In this document: piece by piece, positions 1-10,260 of the stretch
Layout of the letters: each line of letters begins with the position of its first letter
Position numbering within the stretch: position 1 is the first letter of the stretch
Assembly (NCBI GenBank): GCA_017163975.1
Contig: JAFFSR010000240.1
Span: forward strand, 2,604,001-2,668,000
Direction of reading: 5' to 3'
DNA from: Anastatus disparis
Lineage: Eukaryota > Arthropoda > Insecta > Hymenoptera > Eupelmidae
DNA: 64,000 bases
Program-made: the position numbers and the translations under genes
Notes under the pieces: model-generated
What the model was told of the DNA's origin: nothing
The model's database searches: none
Seen by the model: the letters and a program-made list of their open reading frames with translations, nothing else

Positions 1-120
1 TATAACTTTTACAGATCTTTTGAGGTTTTGCGATACTTTTCTAAGACTTAATCCAGACTCACGATATACTTGAATTTGTCCTTTTTCGTTATCAGTTAAA
101 TACTTGCCTCTGGGGGCATT
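1..120 (-). pseudogene. Tc1/mariner-like transposase N-terminus, fragment
   Basis: The minus strand reads a basic peptide with PRGKYLTDNEKGQI followed by SGLSLRKVSQNLKRS. This is the first helix-turn-helix typical of Tc1-like transposases (PRG-K-L---E+G-I, then G-S-R-IA--L-RS). The fragment runs off the left window edge, so the catalytic DDE part is not visible. The expected start ATG lies just before the PRGK codons but is out of frame with them by two extra C residues in a C run, so this copy is probably dead. Family-level recognition is from the motif only. Confidence 0.6.
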
Positions 121-499
121 ATGTATTTGTTTATTTTAATAAATAAACTATCGTCTGTCGAAAAAAAATTCAATTAGTGGAGAATTTATCAGTTATTCGA
201 ATAAGCTTCCGTTACAGTTTGCTACTCTAGGGCGCTCTATCGGACTCTATCGCAAGCTCAAGATCAGTTACTAACTAGTATAAATTGGGCATAGAGGGCA
301 GGAAATTTAAAGTATAAGAACGCATAAAAATTTTTAATTTAATGAAAATATTTTACTGGTTAACAATTTCTTACATAAAAATATTACATGCTAAAATATA
401 TAATGATTTTTTTCAAATATAACAGTACAAAAAAATTTTGTGATTATTTAAGTAAAATAACCTAAATGCATAATTAACAATATAGTATTTTTTATACCA
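121..499. other. AT-rich spacer, no gene seen
   Basis: This stretch follows the transposase fragment. It is AT-rich apart from a short GC-balanced piece around 205-300 and shows no open frame or recognisable motif. It may be the 5' untranslated part of the Tc1-like element. Confidence 0.4.
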
Positions 500-840
500 G
501 TGCGTTAAATTATAAATATTCGTGCATATCAACCACGCCAGTATTTATAATTTAACGCGAGTGCGTAAATAAAAACGTAATAAAAAAAGATTTACAATAA
601 AAAGAAAAGTATAAATATAATTTTAAAATAACGTTTTGCAACTGGTATGAAAAGGATTTTTTACGAAACTCGTTACGACCCTCGCCTTCGGCTCGGGCCG
701 TAAACTTCTCGTTTCGTAAATAAAGCCTTTTCATACCCGTTACAAAATGTACTATTTTGACACAGAGTGCGTAAAATTTCACGTCAAGAATATGGCTGCG
801 TTTGATTATATGCAATTTTACGCACGCCGTGTCAAAAAAT
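500..840. repeat. Cluster of three hairpin elements
   Basis: Three consecutive inverted repeats are visible: about 502-560 (arms around TTAAATTATAAATA), about 640-750 (arms AACGGGTATGAAAAGG type, apex CCCTCGCCTTCGGCTCGGG) and about 758-838 (arms TTTGACAC...GTGTCAAA). The middle one is homologous, in reverse orientation, to 22815-22925. The last one is homologous to 19650-19740. No coding capacity is expected, and the longest frame across it is a by-product of the arms. Confidence 0.75.
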
Positions 841-984
841 TATTAAATTCATTAAAATAAATAAATTTTTGTGTTTTGAACTAGTGAAATAATTTTGTAA
901 ACAGTAGAATTTGTATTATTTTATATAAAAGTAATGTAAAGTACCGGTAAAAAAATTATCACCAGAAATAATTGAGATTTTCGA

Positions 985-1583
985 AAATGTTTCTATAGTT
1001 ATGGGACAGCAAAATTTGTAATTATTTTTTTTTTTAAATAAAGTAAATAAATACATTATTTTTATGCCTTATAAAGCTTTATACCAATAAAGTTCATCAG
1101 AGTTATTCATTTATAAGACGTAAAAACAAGTTTTACCGAGATATACACCTTTTTTCAACACATAAAGTACTTATGACATATGACGATTGGGTGTTTCTAT
1201 AGTTATGAGACGCACTGTATATATTTGTGTATGTCTATATATTTTCGAAACATTAACGTAGCAGAAAGTTGCTAAATATCAAAGTTTAGGCAATTTGCTT
1301 ATCTTTAAAATGCTTTGCGTATTTTTTTAATCCAGTAATTTCCCAAAAAGTTACAGATGATTGATTAAAAAAAAATTGAAAAACAAAATTTTTTAATACG
1401 TTAAAATATTATATTTTTTAATAAAAAATGGCAATACACCTGACATAAATCGATAGTATTTATCGAGATCTTTCAAAATCTTTTTTATTTTTTTCAATTG
1501 GTCAAGTCGTTTTGGAGTTATGACCTTTAAAGTTCGACTGGTTTCAATAAAAGTTTTTCTGAACTTTTGAGCGGTACTGTAAA
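985..1583. repeat. Tc1/mariner-type terminal fragments
   Basis: Near-identical copies of TTTCTATAGTTATG occur at about 990 and 1193. The second ends in GCACTG followed by TA. At 1559-1580 the sequence CTGAACTTTTGAGCGGTACT leads into GTA. Both read, on the minus strand, as CAGT-type termini next to a TA dinucleotide, as in Tc1-like elements. They may be the 5' end of the element whose transposase fragment lies at 1-120, with the hairpin cluster inserted between. This link is inference. Confidence 0.45.
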
Positions 1584-1940
1584 TATGTTCTTTATGTACT
1601 GTTTTTACATCGAAAACAACATGGCTGCCAAAAGGAAATTTGGCCTATCAAAGGATTCAAAGTTAATGAACAATTGAAAAAAAAAATGTGGCAGTCGTGG
1701 GACTGGCCGACAGAAGTGATAACTTTAATTATTGTAGGTTAAAATTATTGTGCATAAAATTTTTTTTAAATGTACTGTTACTTAAATGTTATTATTATAA
1801 ATATAGTGATCTTGAAAAATATTAAGACTCAAAGAAGATTTCTGTTAATAGTTATTTAATTATATTTTTAAAAAACAAATTGAAATCAATATTAAATATA
1901 AATTTGTAGTTATTTACAAAACATCATTTAATTAAAATAA

Positions 1941-2141
1941 TTAACATTCATAAATATTAACACTTGGTTCATCTACATTCTCACTATCATCATTAGATTC
2001 TATAAGAGTAACAATTGATTTATGGTAGCAATAATAAGAAATACAATTTTTACATTGTATATTATTCAAGAATCTTGCAAAAATTGCAGTGGGCTCTAAC
2101 GAAAAGTAGGGCATTTGAAAAGCGGCCGCGAAAACTAGCAC
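1941..2141 (-). CDS. Hypothetical 66-aa frame in repeat
   Basis: A 66-codon frame beginning MLVFAAAFQMPYF and ending in an acidic tail is preserved with a single residue change (N to D) in the inverted copy at 30090-30290. I recognise no family. Preservation may only reflect the youth of the duplication, because the surrounding noncoding DNA is equally similar. Its upstream flank carries the repeated CGAAAAnTAGCAC motif. Treat it as doubtful coding. Confidence 0.2.
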   Translation of the reverse strand: MLVFAAAFQMPYFSLEPTAIFARFLNNIQCKNCISYYCYHKSIVTLIESNDDSENVDEPSVNIYEC

Positions 2142-2337
2142 ATTTGGCTATTTAGTCATCGCAAGGTATCGCTAACATGTATTATTGTTCAAGGGACAGT
2201 GTTGAGATGTGCTACTTTTCGTGGGACAATTGGAATTACTCTTAGCAGCAAAGGGTGCGAATTGTGCTACTCTTCGCCGCAAAAGTGAATCGTGCTAGTT
2301 TTCGACTGAGAATTGAAATGTGTTTCGTTAGAGGCGA

Positions 2338-2340
<3 letters not shown>

Positions 2341-2372
<32 letters not shown>
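2341..2372. repeat. (TA)n microsatellite, Helitron insertion site
   Basis: A pure TA run of about 16 units. Together with the TA run starting at 4161 it corresponds to one continuous TA tract at 29838-29890 in the uninterrupted copy. Confidence 0.9.
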
Positions 2373-2379
<7 letters not shown>

Positions 2380-2403
2380 GTTATATGAACCAAAATTCAG
2401 TCG

Positions 2404-2612
2404 GTGCCCCCCCACATCCCCCCACAGCCCCCCACATGATTTTTATTAATTAAATAACGTAAATTTACGTTATTTTATGTTATCGATCATTACCCCCCCC
2501 CCACGTCCCCCCATAGACCCCCCACTAACCCCCCTCTTGCCCCCACAATCCCCCCACAACCCCCCCACACACACACACAATCCCCCCCACAACCCCCCAC
2601 AATCTCCCCAAC
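2404..2612. repeat. C-rich minisatellite
   Basis: Repeated CCCCCCACA-like units form two blocks (about 2404-2440 and 2494-2612), separated by an AT-rich gap. The complementary strand is G-run rich and could form G-quadruplexes. It is very unlike the AT-rich surroundings. Confidence 0.85.
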
Positions 2613-3103
2613 AACCTTTTAGAACCATCAAATATTGCATAATATAGTTTTATATTTTTTTATTATATTTTAAGTATAATATTACATAAAAATATAAAAA
2701 TTTTAATTTTTTTTTTGTTGAAAACTCGAAAGTAGTTGCATAAAATTACAATTTATTATATTTAAAATGAAAAACATGTGCCTCATCAGATATCTTATTA
2801 CCATTTTTTACATAGTTTATCTGAAATTAATAAATATAAATTTAAATTAATTCTATTACAATTCCTCAACACTATAATTAATTCATTTGTTGAAAACATA
2901 ATGATTTTTAATAATTTGTTCATATTATAAATATTTTATTGTATTAAAATAAAAATAAGCATATAGTGTTGAGGATTCAGATTTCCACACCACCTTACAT
3001 TATAAACCTTTAATAGTATTGATTTATACAACTTTTAAAATTAATTGATATTAATATTTATGTTTAAATTTATATAACTTTCAAGATTAATAACTATTTA
3101 TAT

Positions 3104-3409
3104 TTGTTTTACAAAGGTGTAGATCAAACGGATGATAATATTCATTTGAATTATTCAATAGAAATGTTAAATAACATAAGAGAAGGATTACCTCCACACG
3201 AACTGAAATTAAAAGTAAATACCATAATTATGTTAATTCGAAATTTAAGTATAAAAAATGGATTATGTAATGAAACGCGATTAAAAATAACTAAATTATT
3301 CAAATATAACATAGAAGCACAAATAACTCTTTCACGTTGTAAAAATGTAAATAAAATATATATTCAAAATGAATCGAAAAACAGAGATATTGTACCTAAC
3401 ATAGTTTAG
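3104..3409 (+). pseudogene. Helitron PIF1-like helicase fragment
   Basis: The frame contains GLPPHELKLKV, then IIMLIRNLSIKNGLCNETRL and KITKL. This is the signature block before the last helicase motifs of Helitron RepHel proteins (LPPH-L-LK-G-P-MLLRN-----GLCNGTRL). The fragment is about 100 residues against well over a thousand in a full protein, and neither the Walker A motif nor the Rep domain is found nearby. A second relic of the same domain lies on the minus strand at 24373-23937. Downstream (3410-4080) is AT-rich with no readable continuation. Confidence 0.85.
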
Positions 3410-4080
3410 AAAGAAATATTAAAAAAATAATACGCGAACCAATAGCAGAATATTACTTTAATCAAAGTCATGAAATTTATTCTAAATATTTATTAAGATT
3501 AGCTAACATTATTAATAAAATATGAAAAATTGAAATAAATCATAAATATTTCAATATATAATAATAAATTTAAAAAAAATTTTTAAACATTATCAATATT
3601 ATTAAAAATAAAAAAAAAATAAAATATTTAAAAATTAACTAAAATATTTAAAAGTTATGATTATTTAAAATTTATAAATCGAAATTTTAATAAATAAATA
3701 ATTTAACTACTAACAACAATAAATAAAAAAAACATATTCATAACTTTTATACAGGTAAATGTAATATAAGTAAGTATAAAATAATTTAAAATTATTTTAT
3801 TTATTTATTTGTTATATAAATAACTAAATTTTAAATAAAATATGATATAATGATCATGTAATAATTTCATTTACAATATCATAATAAATTTATAAATTTT
3901 AGTATGAATTTTTGATATATCTCATAAAATGTTTAAAATGAGAAAAAAGATATAAAAAAGGAATTATAACAAAATAATCCTATAAATCTTATGAAACTCA
4001 AAATCATTACGATATATCAAATAATATACTAAATTATCAACAAAACTAAAAAAAAAATGATTTAAAAATTTAAAAATGAT
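3410..4080. other. AT-rich interior of Helitron relic
   Basis: Nothing recognisable apart from its position between the helicase fragment and the hairpin terminus. Confidence 0.5.
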
Positions 4081-4160
4081 TTAAATGTTTAATATATAAT
4101 TATATTTATAGCACAACTGGGGGTTGGCGAGCAGTGCGAGCAGGGGGGTACCCCCCCTAG

Positions 4161-4207
4161 TATATATATATATATATATATATACTTTGAAAAAATGATT
4201 CTGATCT

Positions 4208-4273
<66 letters not shown>
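4161..4273. repeat. Two (TA)n tracts
   Basis: TA runs at about 4161-4182 and 4214-4273 are separated by a 30-bp spacer that is also present, inverted, at about 29805-29837. Confidence 0.9.
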
Positions 4274-4275
<2 letters not shown>

Positions 4276-4744
4276 TTCTCTTACCGATATTCTTTGACAC
4301 CACAGGGTGAATACAATAGATGCACTGTACTCACTGAGTCTATTTGAATGACTTTTTTTTTTCAACTTGAGTAAATATTTTCAACTAATTTATTTGCAAT
4401 AATCGAAATTTCATAATCAGCAATTTTTATTCCAATGTAAGAGCTTATCTACGAAGTTTAACAAATTTGAATGAAAGAAATCGGACGATTTTTCATGAAA
4501 TGAAATACATAATTATTTGACATAATTCATGTAAAAATTGACCGATTTTTGCAAATGAAAATTCGCGGTGAAGCTCTCGAAGTAAGAAATGCAAATATTT
4601 AATGATAAGTCTTTTATTTTATATTGCAAATTATTTGAAAATTTTGGTTAACTATGATTGAAAAAGGTTCTACATAAAAACTCTAAAAGTTCTCGGGTGT
4701 CATTTTTGTATACTTCAGGCGTGCCTACGAGTTAAATATGTGCC

Positions 4745-4748
<4 letters not shown>

Positions 4749-4804
<56 letters not shown>
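4749..4804. repeat. (TC)n microsatellite
   Basis: About 28 TC units. The inverted copy has a (GA)n run at 29217-29261. A non-LTR element has inserted at the downstream edge of the tract. Confidence 0.95.
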
Positions 4805-4806
<2 letters not shown>

Positions 4807-5351
4807 GTAGGCGTGAGCACATCTCTCTTTATAGGCTCTCTCTGGGTTGGTTATCTACTGCAGGTAGAAGGAACTACTTTGCCTCTACTTTTCTTTTCAA
4901 AATGTTTTTATCATGCTCACCTTCATATCTATTTTCTAGATATCAGTGGAACCGGCCTGTTAGGGCTCTGAGGAGGGATGTGAGGCCATTGACCATTCCT
5001 CATTCTTCCACCGAATACCATCAACGCTCATTCACTGTTTCATCCTCGCGACTATGGAATGAACTTCCATCGTCGCTTAGGACTTCATCTTCACTCTCAT
5101 CTTTCAAGTTGACCTCTCATGCGCACTTCCTCTCCCAAGAGTTTGGACCTCTGCTCCCAGCTTAAAATTTTCTTTGCTTTTTGTTTTGATTTTTATTTTG
5201 TTTGTATTTTTTATTTTTGTAGTTTATTATTACTATTTTTATTTGTATTTTATTTTTATTTTTATTCTATTGTTATAATCTTTTGTAAACTATATTTTGT
5301 TGTACAACATACTGTACATAAATAAATTAATTATCTATCTATCTATCTATC
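4805..5351 (+). mobile_element. 5'-truncated non-LTR retrotransposon
   Basis: Frame 4740-5165 ends in the peptide region RLWNELPSSLR followed by SSLSSFK, a typical C-terminus of reverse transcriptases of Jockey/CR1-type non-LTR elements. After the stop there is an AT-rich 3' tail, AATAAATTAATT, and a short (ATCT)n run (5333-5351). The homologous repeat at 29.2 kb lacks the whole segment and runs straight from the TC/GA tract to ACGCACACAC, so this copy has an empty-site counterpart. It is heavily 5'-truncated. No poly(A) tail is seen; the tetranucleotide repeat replaces it. Confidence 0.85.
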
Positions 5352-5580
5352 ACGCACACACACCCATATATATATATAAGCGAAATAGACATGCATTTTC
5401 TATATGTATTTTTTTCTTAACCACACTAATATTCAAGCCTTAGTTTTTTTGTTTACATATTTAAGTTTTACGAGCTTAAAATTTAAGTTTTACAAGCTTC
5501 TGATTTTAAATTTTGGGTGAATTCCTAAGCAACTCACCGTCCCATAAGAAGTTATCACTTCAAAAAAAACAATTAACTGA

Positions 5581-6039
5581 TAGACGCCATTTAGTACACA
5601 TAATGTACATATTATTTACATGCATATTTTAATGATAGCAGAACATTAAAGATACAAGTAAATTTTATAAATAAATCTTTTTTCCAAAGTTGTCTTATAG
5701 ATTTTTTATTAATGTTTCAAATAATATTGATTTTAGAAAAAAGTATGATATAAAAAGGATGTATAATAATTGGTTTTTCTAAAGTAATGTAATAGATTTG
5801 ACAAACAATAAGATTTTGATCAATAAAAAGCTTTGTATTAATAAGCTTTATATAAAAATTAATGGCAGACTTATGGAATAATGTTGCCAAGAAACTAAAC
5901 GTGACTAGTAATGTGTGTTCGTGCGTGCGCGTGTGTGTGTGCATATGCATGTGTGGGTGCGTGGGTGCGCGCGTACGCGTAAATAGTACATCTATGTATA
6001 ATAAAATAATTAAATGATAAAATGAATATATTCTTTTTA
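5581..6039. other. Spacer with GT-rich microsatellite
   Basis: AT-rich DNA with a degenerate GT/GC tract at about 5910-5982. No gene seen. Confidence 0.6.
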
Positions 6040-8789
6040 GAGGACCAAGCTTGTTACAACTGGAAGGCTTTACAGATACAATATGTCAGAGAATTTCCTA
6101 ATCAGACAATATTAAGATCTGACGCTGCGACGCCTAAACCCAATAGAATTTGGCAACATTTCGATTCCATGTCTTTTTAAAATATAAAATTAATTGAGAT
6201 TCATCCGGAAACTTAGATTTTATTGATGATTTTGAAAAACGCAAAACACACCTGCGATTGTTGAAGATATTAGTGGGCCATCAAGAATTTTGCCAATTTC
6301 AACTATTCAACAAGAGCAGCAGTCTTCCTCTCGGGTGATGGATATCTTATTTTAATTCGAAAATCTTTATGATCAAGTTAACTGGATAGTTTTTGTTAAG
6401 AATCTTGTCTTATATAGCTGAAACAAAAGGAGATGATATTAAAATGCAATTTAGACTTGAAGCTTTTTCATATAGTCCAGTCATTCTACGAAAAAAACAT
6501 CGATTTAATTTATTACAGATATTTGAAGGTGGGAAATCATTGGGAGAAGTTAGTAGATGATAAATAAATAAAAAGATACAGCTAGATTTGCCCTATTTTT
6601 TTATAAACAACGATCAAAGTCTGAAAATAACGATGTTTTGCCGTATAATTTTCAAACGACGTTTTAGAGAAAAATGTTATAAATGAAAGTTATAGGCATT
6701 AAGAAGACCTAAAATTTCATTATTGGGTACGTGAAAATCGGTCAACAACTTTTCCGGATAATCGCGAAAAACACTCATTTTTACACTGCTTTATAAATGT
6801 TAATAACTTTTATAATAATTGCTATAAGTGATTTATAATACGTTGTCGGTGAGGCCATTATGGGTCTTTATAAGCATGAAAAATTTCAGCCCGATCGGTT
6901 CGATAGTTTATGAATAATTGCAATTGTTTATCCCAAAGAAGATTTATTTAAACAATCATAAGACAGAACATTGTGAATTTTCCGACATTTAACAAAGTGG
7001 AATGGATTCTTCAAAGTTTAAAGTATAAGTTAAGTCGAAAAAATTAATAATTTTTAAAAAAAATTATTGTTAAACAGTTAATGTAAAATTAGGCTATTTT
7101 TTTGCTTATAAATAAATGGAATAAATTTTTGGTTTTTTGTCATACGGACTTCTAATTAGTCTCATTTGATATCTATTTCAAAAACGCATTTAAAAAAAAA
7201 AAAAGTATTTCCTACGATCAATATTAACGGAGATAACATTTTTTTTTTTAAATTCATATCTCCGTTATTTATAAACATTAAGAGTTGAAATTTTCAGGAA
7301 ATTTCAATGAAGACTTATATTTTTGAATGCAGTAAATAGTTTATACAATTAATGCCATGAATATGATTTTCTACATCTTTAAAGTGATAGGTACATCTGC
7401 AAGATGGTCTTGGTGAGAGTGGCTTCAGCTTCGTTTTCCGCGCGGCGAGTATTAGGATATCGTTGCCTCGAGCAGGGACCGCGAAAAAATGCAATATCTC
7501 GGCTTCTAGACGACGTAGAACCTTCTTTTTTTTAATCTGGGGTAACTCGAGAAAATATTAAGAATGGGCTTATTTTCAGCCCCCTGGAAAATTGGGAAAT
7601 GCCGGAAAATCTTCAATTATGTAACCATATATAAATTTTCAACATTATTTCTTACATTTTCTTATTATTATAATTTCTTGTAGTGTTTTAATGCTTTTAA
7701 ATAATATATTTTTAATAATTTAAATATTTATTAATTAATAAAACGGCTTTTTCTTTTTAAATAATATTATGTTTTTCAATCAAACATAAAAATGACTGAT
7801 TTTTTTATGTTTCAACTCTTAATGTTTATAAATAACGGAGATATGAATTTAAAAAAAAAATGTTATCTCCGTTAGTATTGATCGTAGGAAATACTTTTTT
7901 TTTTAAATGCGTTTTTGAAATAGCTATCAAATAAGACTAATTAGAAGTCCGTATGACAAAAAACCAAAAATTTATTCCATTTATTTATAAGCAAAAAAAT
8001 AGCCTAATTTTACATTAACTGTTTAACAATAATTTTTTTTAAAAATTATTAATTTTTTCGACTTAACTTATACTTTAAACTTTGAAGAATCCATTCCACT
8101 TTGTTAAATGTCGGAAAATTCACAATGTTCTGTCTTATGATTGTTTAAATAAATCTTCTTTGGGATAAATAATTGCAATTATTCATAAACTATCAAACCG
8201 ATCGGGCTAAAATTTTTCATGCTTATAAAGACCCATAATGGCCTCACCGACAACATATTATAAATCACTTATAGCAATTATTATAAAAGTTATTAACATT
8301 TATAAAGCAGTGTAAAAATGAGTGTTTTTCGCGATTATCCGGAAAAGTTGTTGACCGATTTTCACGTACCCAATAATGAAATTTTAGGTCTTCTTAATGC
8401 CTATAACTTTCATTTATAACATTTTTCTCTAAAACGTCGTTTGAAAATTATACGGCAAAACATCGTTATTTTCAGACTTTGATCGTTGTTTATAAAAAAA
8501 TAGGGCAAATCTAGCTGTATCTTTTTATTTATTTATCATCTACTAACTTCTCCCAATGATTTCCCACCTTCAAATATCTGTAATAAATTAAGTCATGAAA
8601 TCGATGTTTTTTTCGTAGAATGACTGGACTAATACTATTTCCTTTTATTACCAACAATAAACTGATCAAAAGTTTTCCTGAAATTCAGTTGTGTGATGAA
8701 TCAGAACACATGGATGACAAAAATAGTTCTATAAAAGAAACTGAAACTGGACAAGTTAAAATGGAAAAGATTGTAAAAGAATCTGGTTA
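6040..8789 (+). pseudogene. Old coding relic split by a palindromic element
   Basis: Plus-strand segments read as coding-like protein: 6047-6178 (ACYNWKALQIQYVREFPNQ, RSDAATPKPNRIWQHFDSM), 6245-6350 (PAIVEDISGPSRILP, QQEQQSSSRVMDILF) and 8632-8789 (an acidic tail with CDESEHMDDKNSSIKE ending in a stop at 8787-8789). They are interrupted by stops and shifts, and the last two are separated by the palindrome at 6475-8629. The first block resembles MADF/Myb-like domains of insect transcription factors and transposon-derived proteins, but that is only an impression. I assign no function. Confidence 0.4.
6475..8629. mobile_element. 2.15-kb palindromic (long-TIR) element
   Basis: Left arm 6475 to about 7291 and right arm about 7808-8629 are inverted copies of about 820 bp at high identity. 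They begin and end with GTCCAGTCATTCTACG and its complement and are flanked by TA. The right arm has an 8-bp insertion. Each inner arm end carries a secondary hairpin around AACGGAGATAAC. The 515-bp loop has no open frame and includes a GC-richer patch at 7400-7510. The TA flank suggests mobilisation by a mariner-type transposase (inference). No transposase is encoded. Confidence 0.85.
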
Positions 8790-8866
8790 GCATTTAACTT
8801 TTTTTAGGTAATGCTAGTTGTTATTTTTACATAAAAGCAGATCGGTATAACTTGAATAAAATTTCG

Positions 8867-8902
8867 AAAGATGCAAAAATGTATTTATGTATAAAGAGAA
8901 GA
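8867..8902 (+). repeat. Left part of dispersed repeat broken by LTR element
   Basis: This piece plus 14732-14990 together match 41060-41370 (ATTTATGTAT, then AGAAGAAAATTTTGAAATT, then AAAAAGTTGTCA, then CATTATCAGTAAAA). The copy at 41 kb is uninterrupted, so it serves as an empty-site paralogue for the LTR insertion. Confidence 0.65.
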
Positions 8903-9111
8903 TGTAATGTATGTGATAGAATTAGTACACGCCGTAGTCACGCCATCATGCGGCATAGCTTTGTAATATAGTATAAAAAGGGGCTCCCGACGCCCTTAAG
9001 TTTAGATCTTGTTTGTATCTGAAGCCGTCAACACGACGTACTATTGTATCCTAAAAGTAATCTTAATAAAGCTTATATTATATTCAACATTATGTTAATT
9101 AATACACAACA
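8903..9111 (+). repeat. 5' LTR
   Basis: A 209-bp LTR with a TATA-type box TATAAAAAG at 8972-8980 and AATAAA at 9065-9070, the expected promoter and polyadenylation signals. Its partner is 14523-14731. Confidence 0.97.
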
Positions 9112-9112
9112 T

Positions 9113-9125
9113 TGGCGACGAGGTC
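9113..9125 (+). promoter_or_regulatory. Primer-binding site
   Basis: TGGCGACGAGGTC begins two bases after the LTR, as expected for a site complementary to a tRNA 3' end. The primer tRNA species is not determined. Confidence 0.7.
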
Positions 9126-9169
9126 AAAAGTTATAGGTCGCAATAATTAGCGATAGTGAGAATAAGTAA

Positions 9170-10260
9170 ATGGCTGAAGGTTTGGAAAAATTAAGAAACG
9201 AATTGGAAAAAAAGCAATTAGAATTACAAGAAAGAAAAAAGCGATTGGCAAAAGAATCTCAAGAAGTTAATGCTCTTCGCGCATGTTTGTCGTCATCAAG
9301 GACACCAGCAACAATGACTACTATGTCAGTAATTGGACACATCGAACCTTATCAGGATAAAGTCGAATGGTCATCATGGGTCGAAAGACTAGAGCAGTTA
9401 TGTTAATTAAGAATATTCAAGAGGATACAAAGAAGGTTGGCGTGCTAATTGCGTTGATAGGCCAGAGTGGCTATGACTTAATGAAAAGCTTATGTTCGCC
9501 GAATTCACCAGCATCAAAGAAATATGATGACTTAGTTAAACTCATGAAGGATCATCTTCAGCCGGCCCCAGCAGCCCTAGGGGAACGTTATCGGTTTGGT
9601 ATGACAGTGCAAAACGAAAATGAAAGCATACATCAGTTTAGTGCAAAATTGAAAACTCTGGCGATGCACTGTAACTTCGGCACAGACTTGAATACGCAGC
9701 TACGTGACAGGTTCGTACTGGGTGTTCAAGTAGAGTCTATTAAGAAATGTCTATTGGAAAAAGGGGATGAATTGACATTCGACAAGGCCATTGAAATTGC
9801 TACAGCTATGGAAACAACATCGAAGGATGTAGCCATCATGCACCCAACAACGAAGCAAGGTTCAACGTTGAATTACATCGGCAGCGGCAAAAGCAAAGGC
9901 AAGCAGTCAACGGCTAATTCCAAGAACGACGCTAAGGTAAACAAAGGTTTTGAATGTTACGCGTGCGGGCGCACAAATCATAAAGCAAAAGATTGTAGAT
10001 TTAAAGACTATAATTGTAATAACTGTCAACGTAAAGGACATTTAGCTTCTATGTGTAAAAATAAAAAAGACAATAGTAATTTTAATAAGTTTAATAAAAA
10101 AGATGAAAAGTACACTTCTAAAAAAAATTATAATGAAAAAGAGGGTCACAATTTCGTTGATGAATATTTCTACGAAGATGAAAAAATGCTTTGTATTAAA
10201 GAAAATAAATGTGACTATGGTAAAATTAAAGTTAACATTATTGTCGTTACGTTTAATTGA
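9170..10260 (+). pseudogene. gag: Gag with two zinc knuckles, frameshifted
   Basis: The N-terminal part (9170-9406) is a charged coiled coil followed by a WSSWVERLEQL segment. The frame then shifts near 9400-9408 and continues (LIKNIQEDTKKVGVLIALIG) as a capsid-like region of about 170 residues. Two CX2CX4HX4C zinc knuckles follow (CYACGRTNHKAKDC at about 9955-9996 and CNNCQRKGHLASMC at about 10015-10056), then a Lys/Asn-rich tail. The capsid style resembles the K02A2.6-like Gypsy group common in invertebrates. The frameshift separates the start from the capsid. Confidence 0.92.

Larger units (their letters stand above)
2373..4160 (+). mobile_element. Helitron relic inserted in (TA)n
   Basis: This 1.79-kb block is absent from the homologous repeat at 29.0-30.5 kb. 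It carries a Helitron helicase fragment on the plus strand (3104-3409). Its right end is a perfect hairpin GGGGGGTACCCCCC (4143-4156) followed by CTAG (4157-4160) and then T. Helitrons characteristically end in a hairpin plus CTRR and insert between A and T, so position, orientation and terminus agree. The 5' TC end is not clear. The internal C-rich block at 2404-2612 belongs to the same insertion. Rep and most of the helicase are missing. Confidence 0.8.
1688..5580 (-). mobile_element. Compound repeat, left copy (interrupted twice)
   Basis: Segments 1688-2372 and 4161-5580 are a near-identical, inverted copy of 29009-30543, the loop of the large foldback element. Both copies contain GAAGTGATAACTT near each end in inverted orientation (1713 and 5561 here; 29014 and 30517 there), the same 66-codon frame, the same (TA)n and (TC)n tracts, and the flank GGGACTGGCCGACAGAAGTG. 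The left copy differs by two insertions: 2373-4160 (Helitron relic) and 4805-5351 (non-LTR end). I do not recognise a transposase in it. Confidence 0.8.

Noticed and set aside
4081..4365. Minus-strand frame with a long Tyr-Ile repeat
   Set aside because: It is a translation of the (TA)n tracts, not a protein.
4738..4971. Second plus-strand frame with a Ser-Leu repeat
   Set aside because: A by-product of the (TC)n microsatellite. Only the neighbouring frame carries the reverse-transcriptase tail.
5717..5950. 77-aa minus-strand frame beginning with His/Thr repeats
   Set aside because: The start lies in the GT/CA-rich microsatellite and the rest has no recognisable motif.
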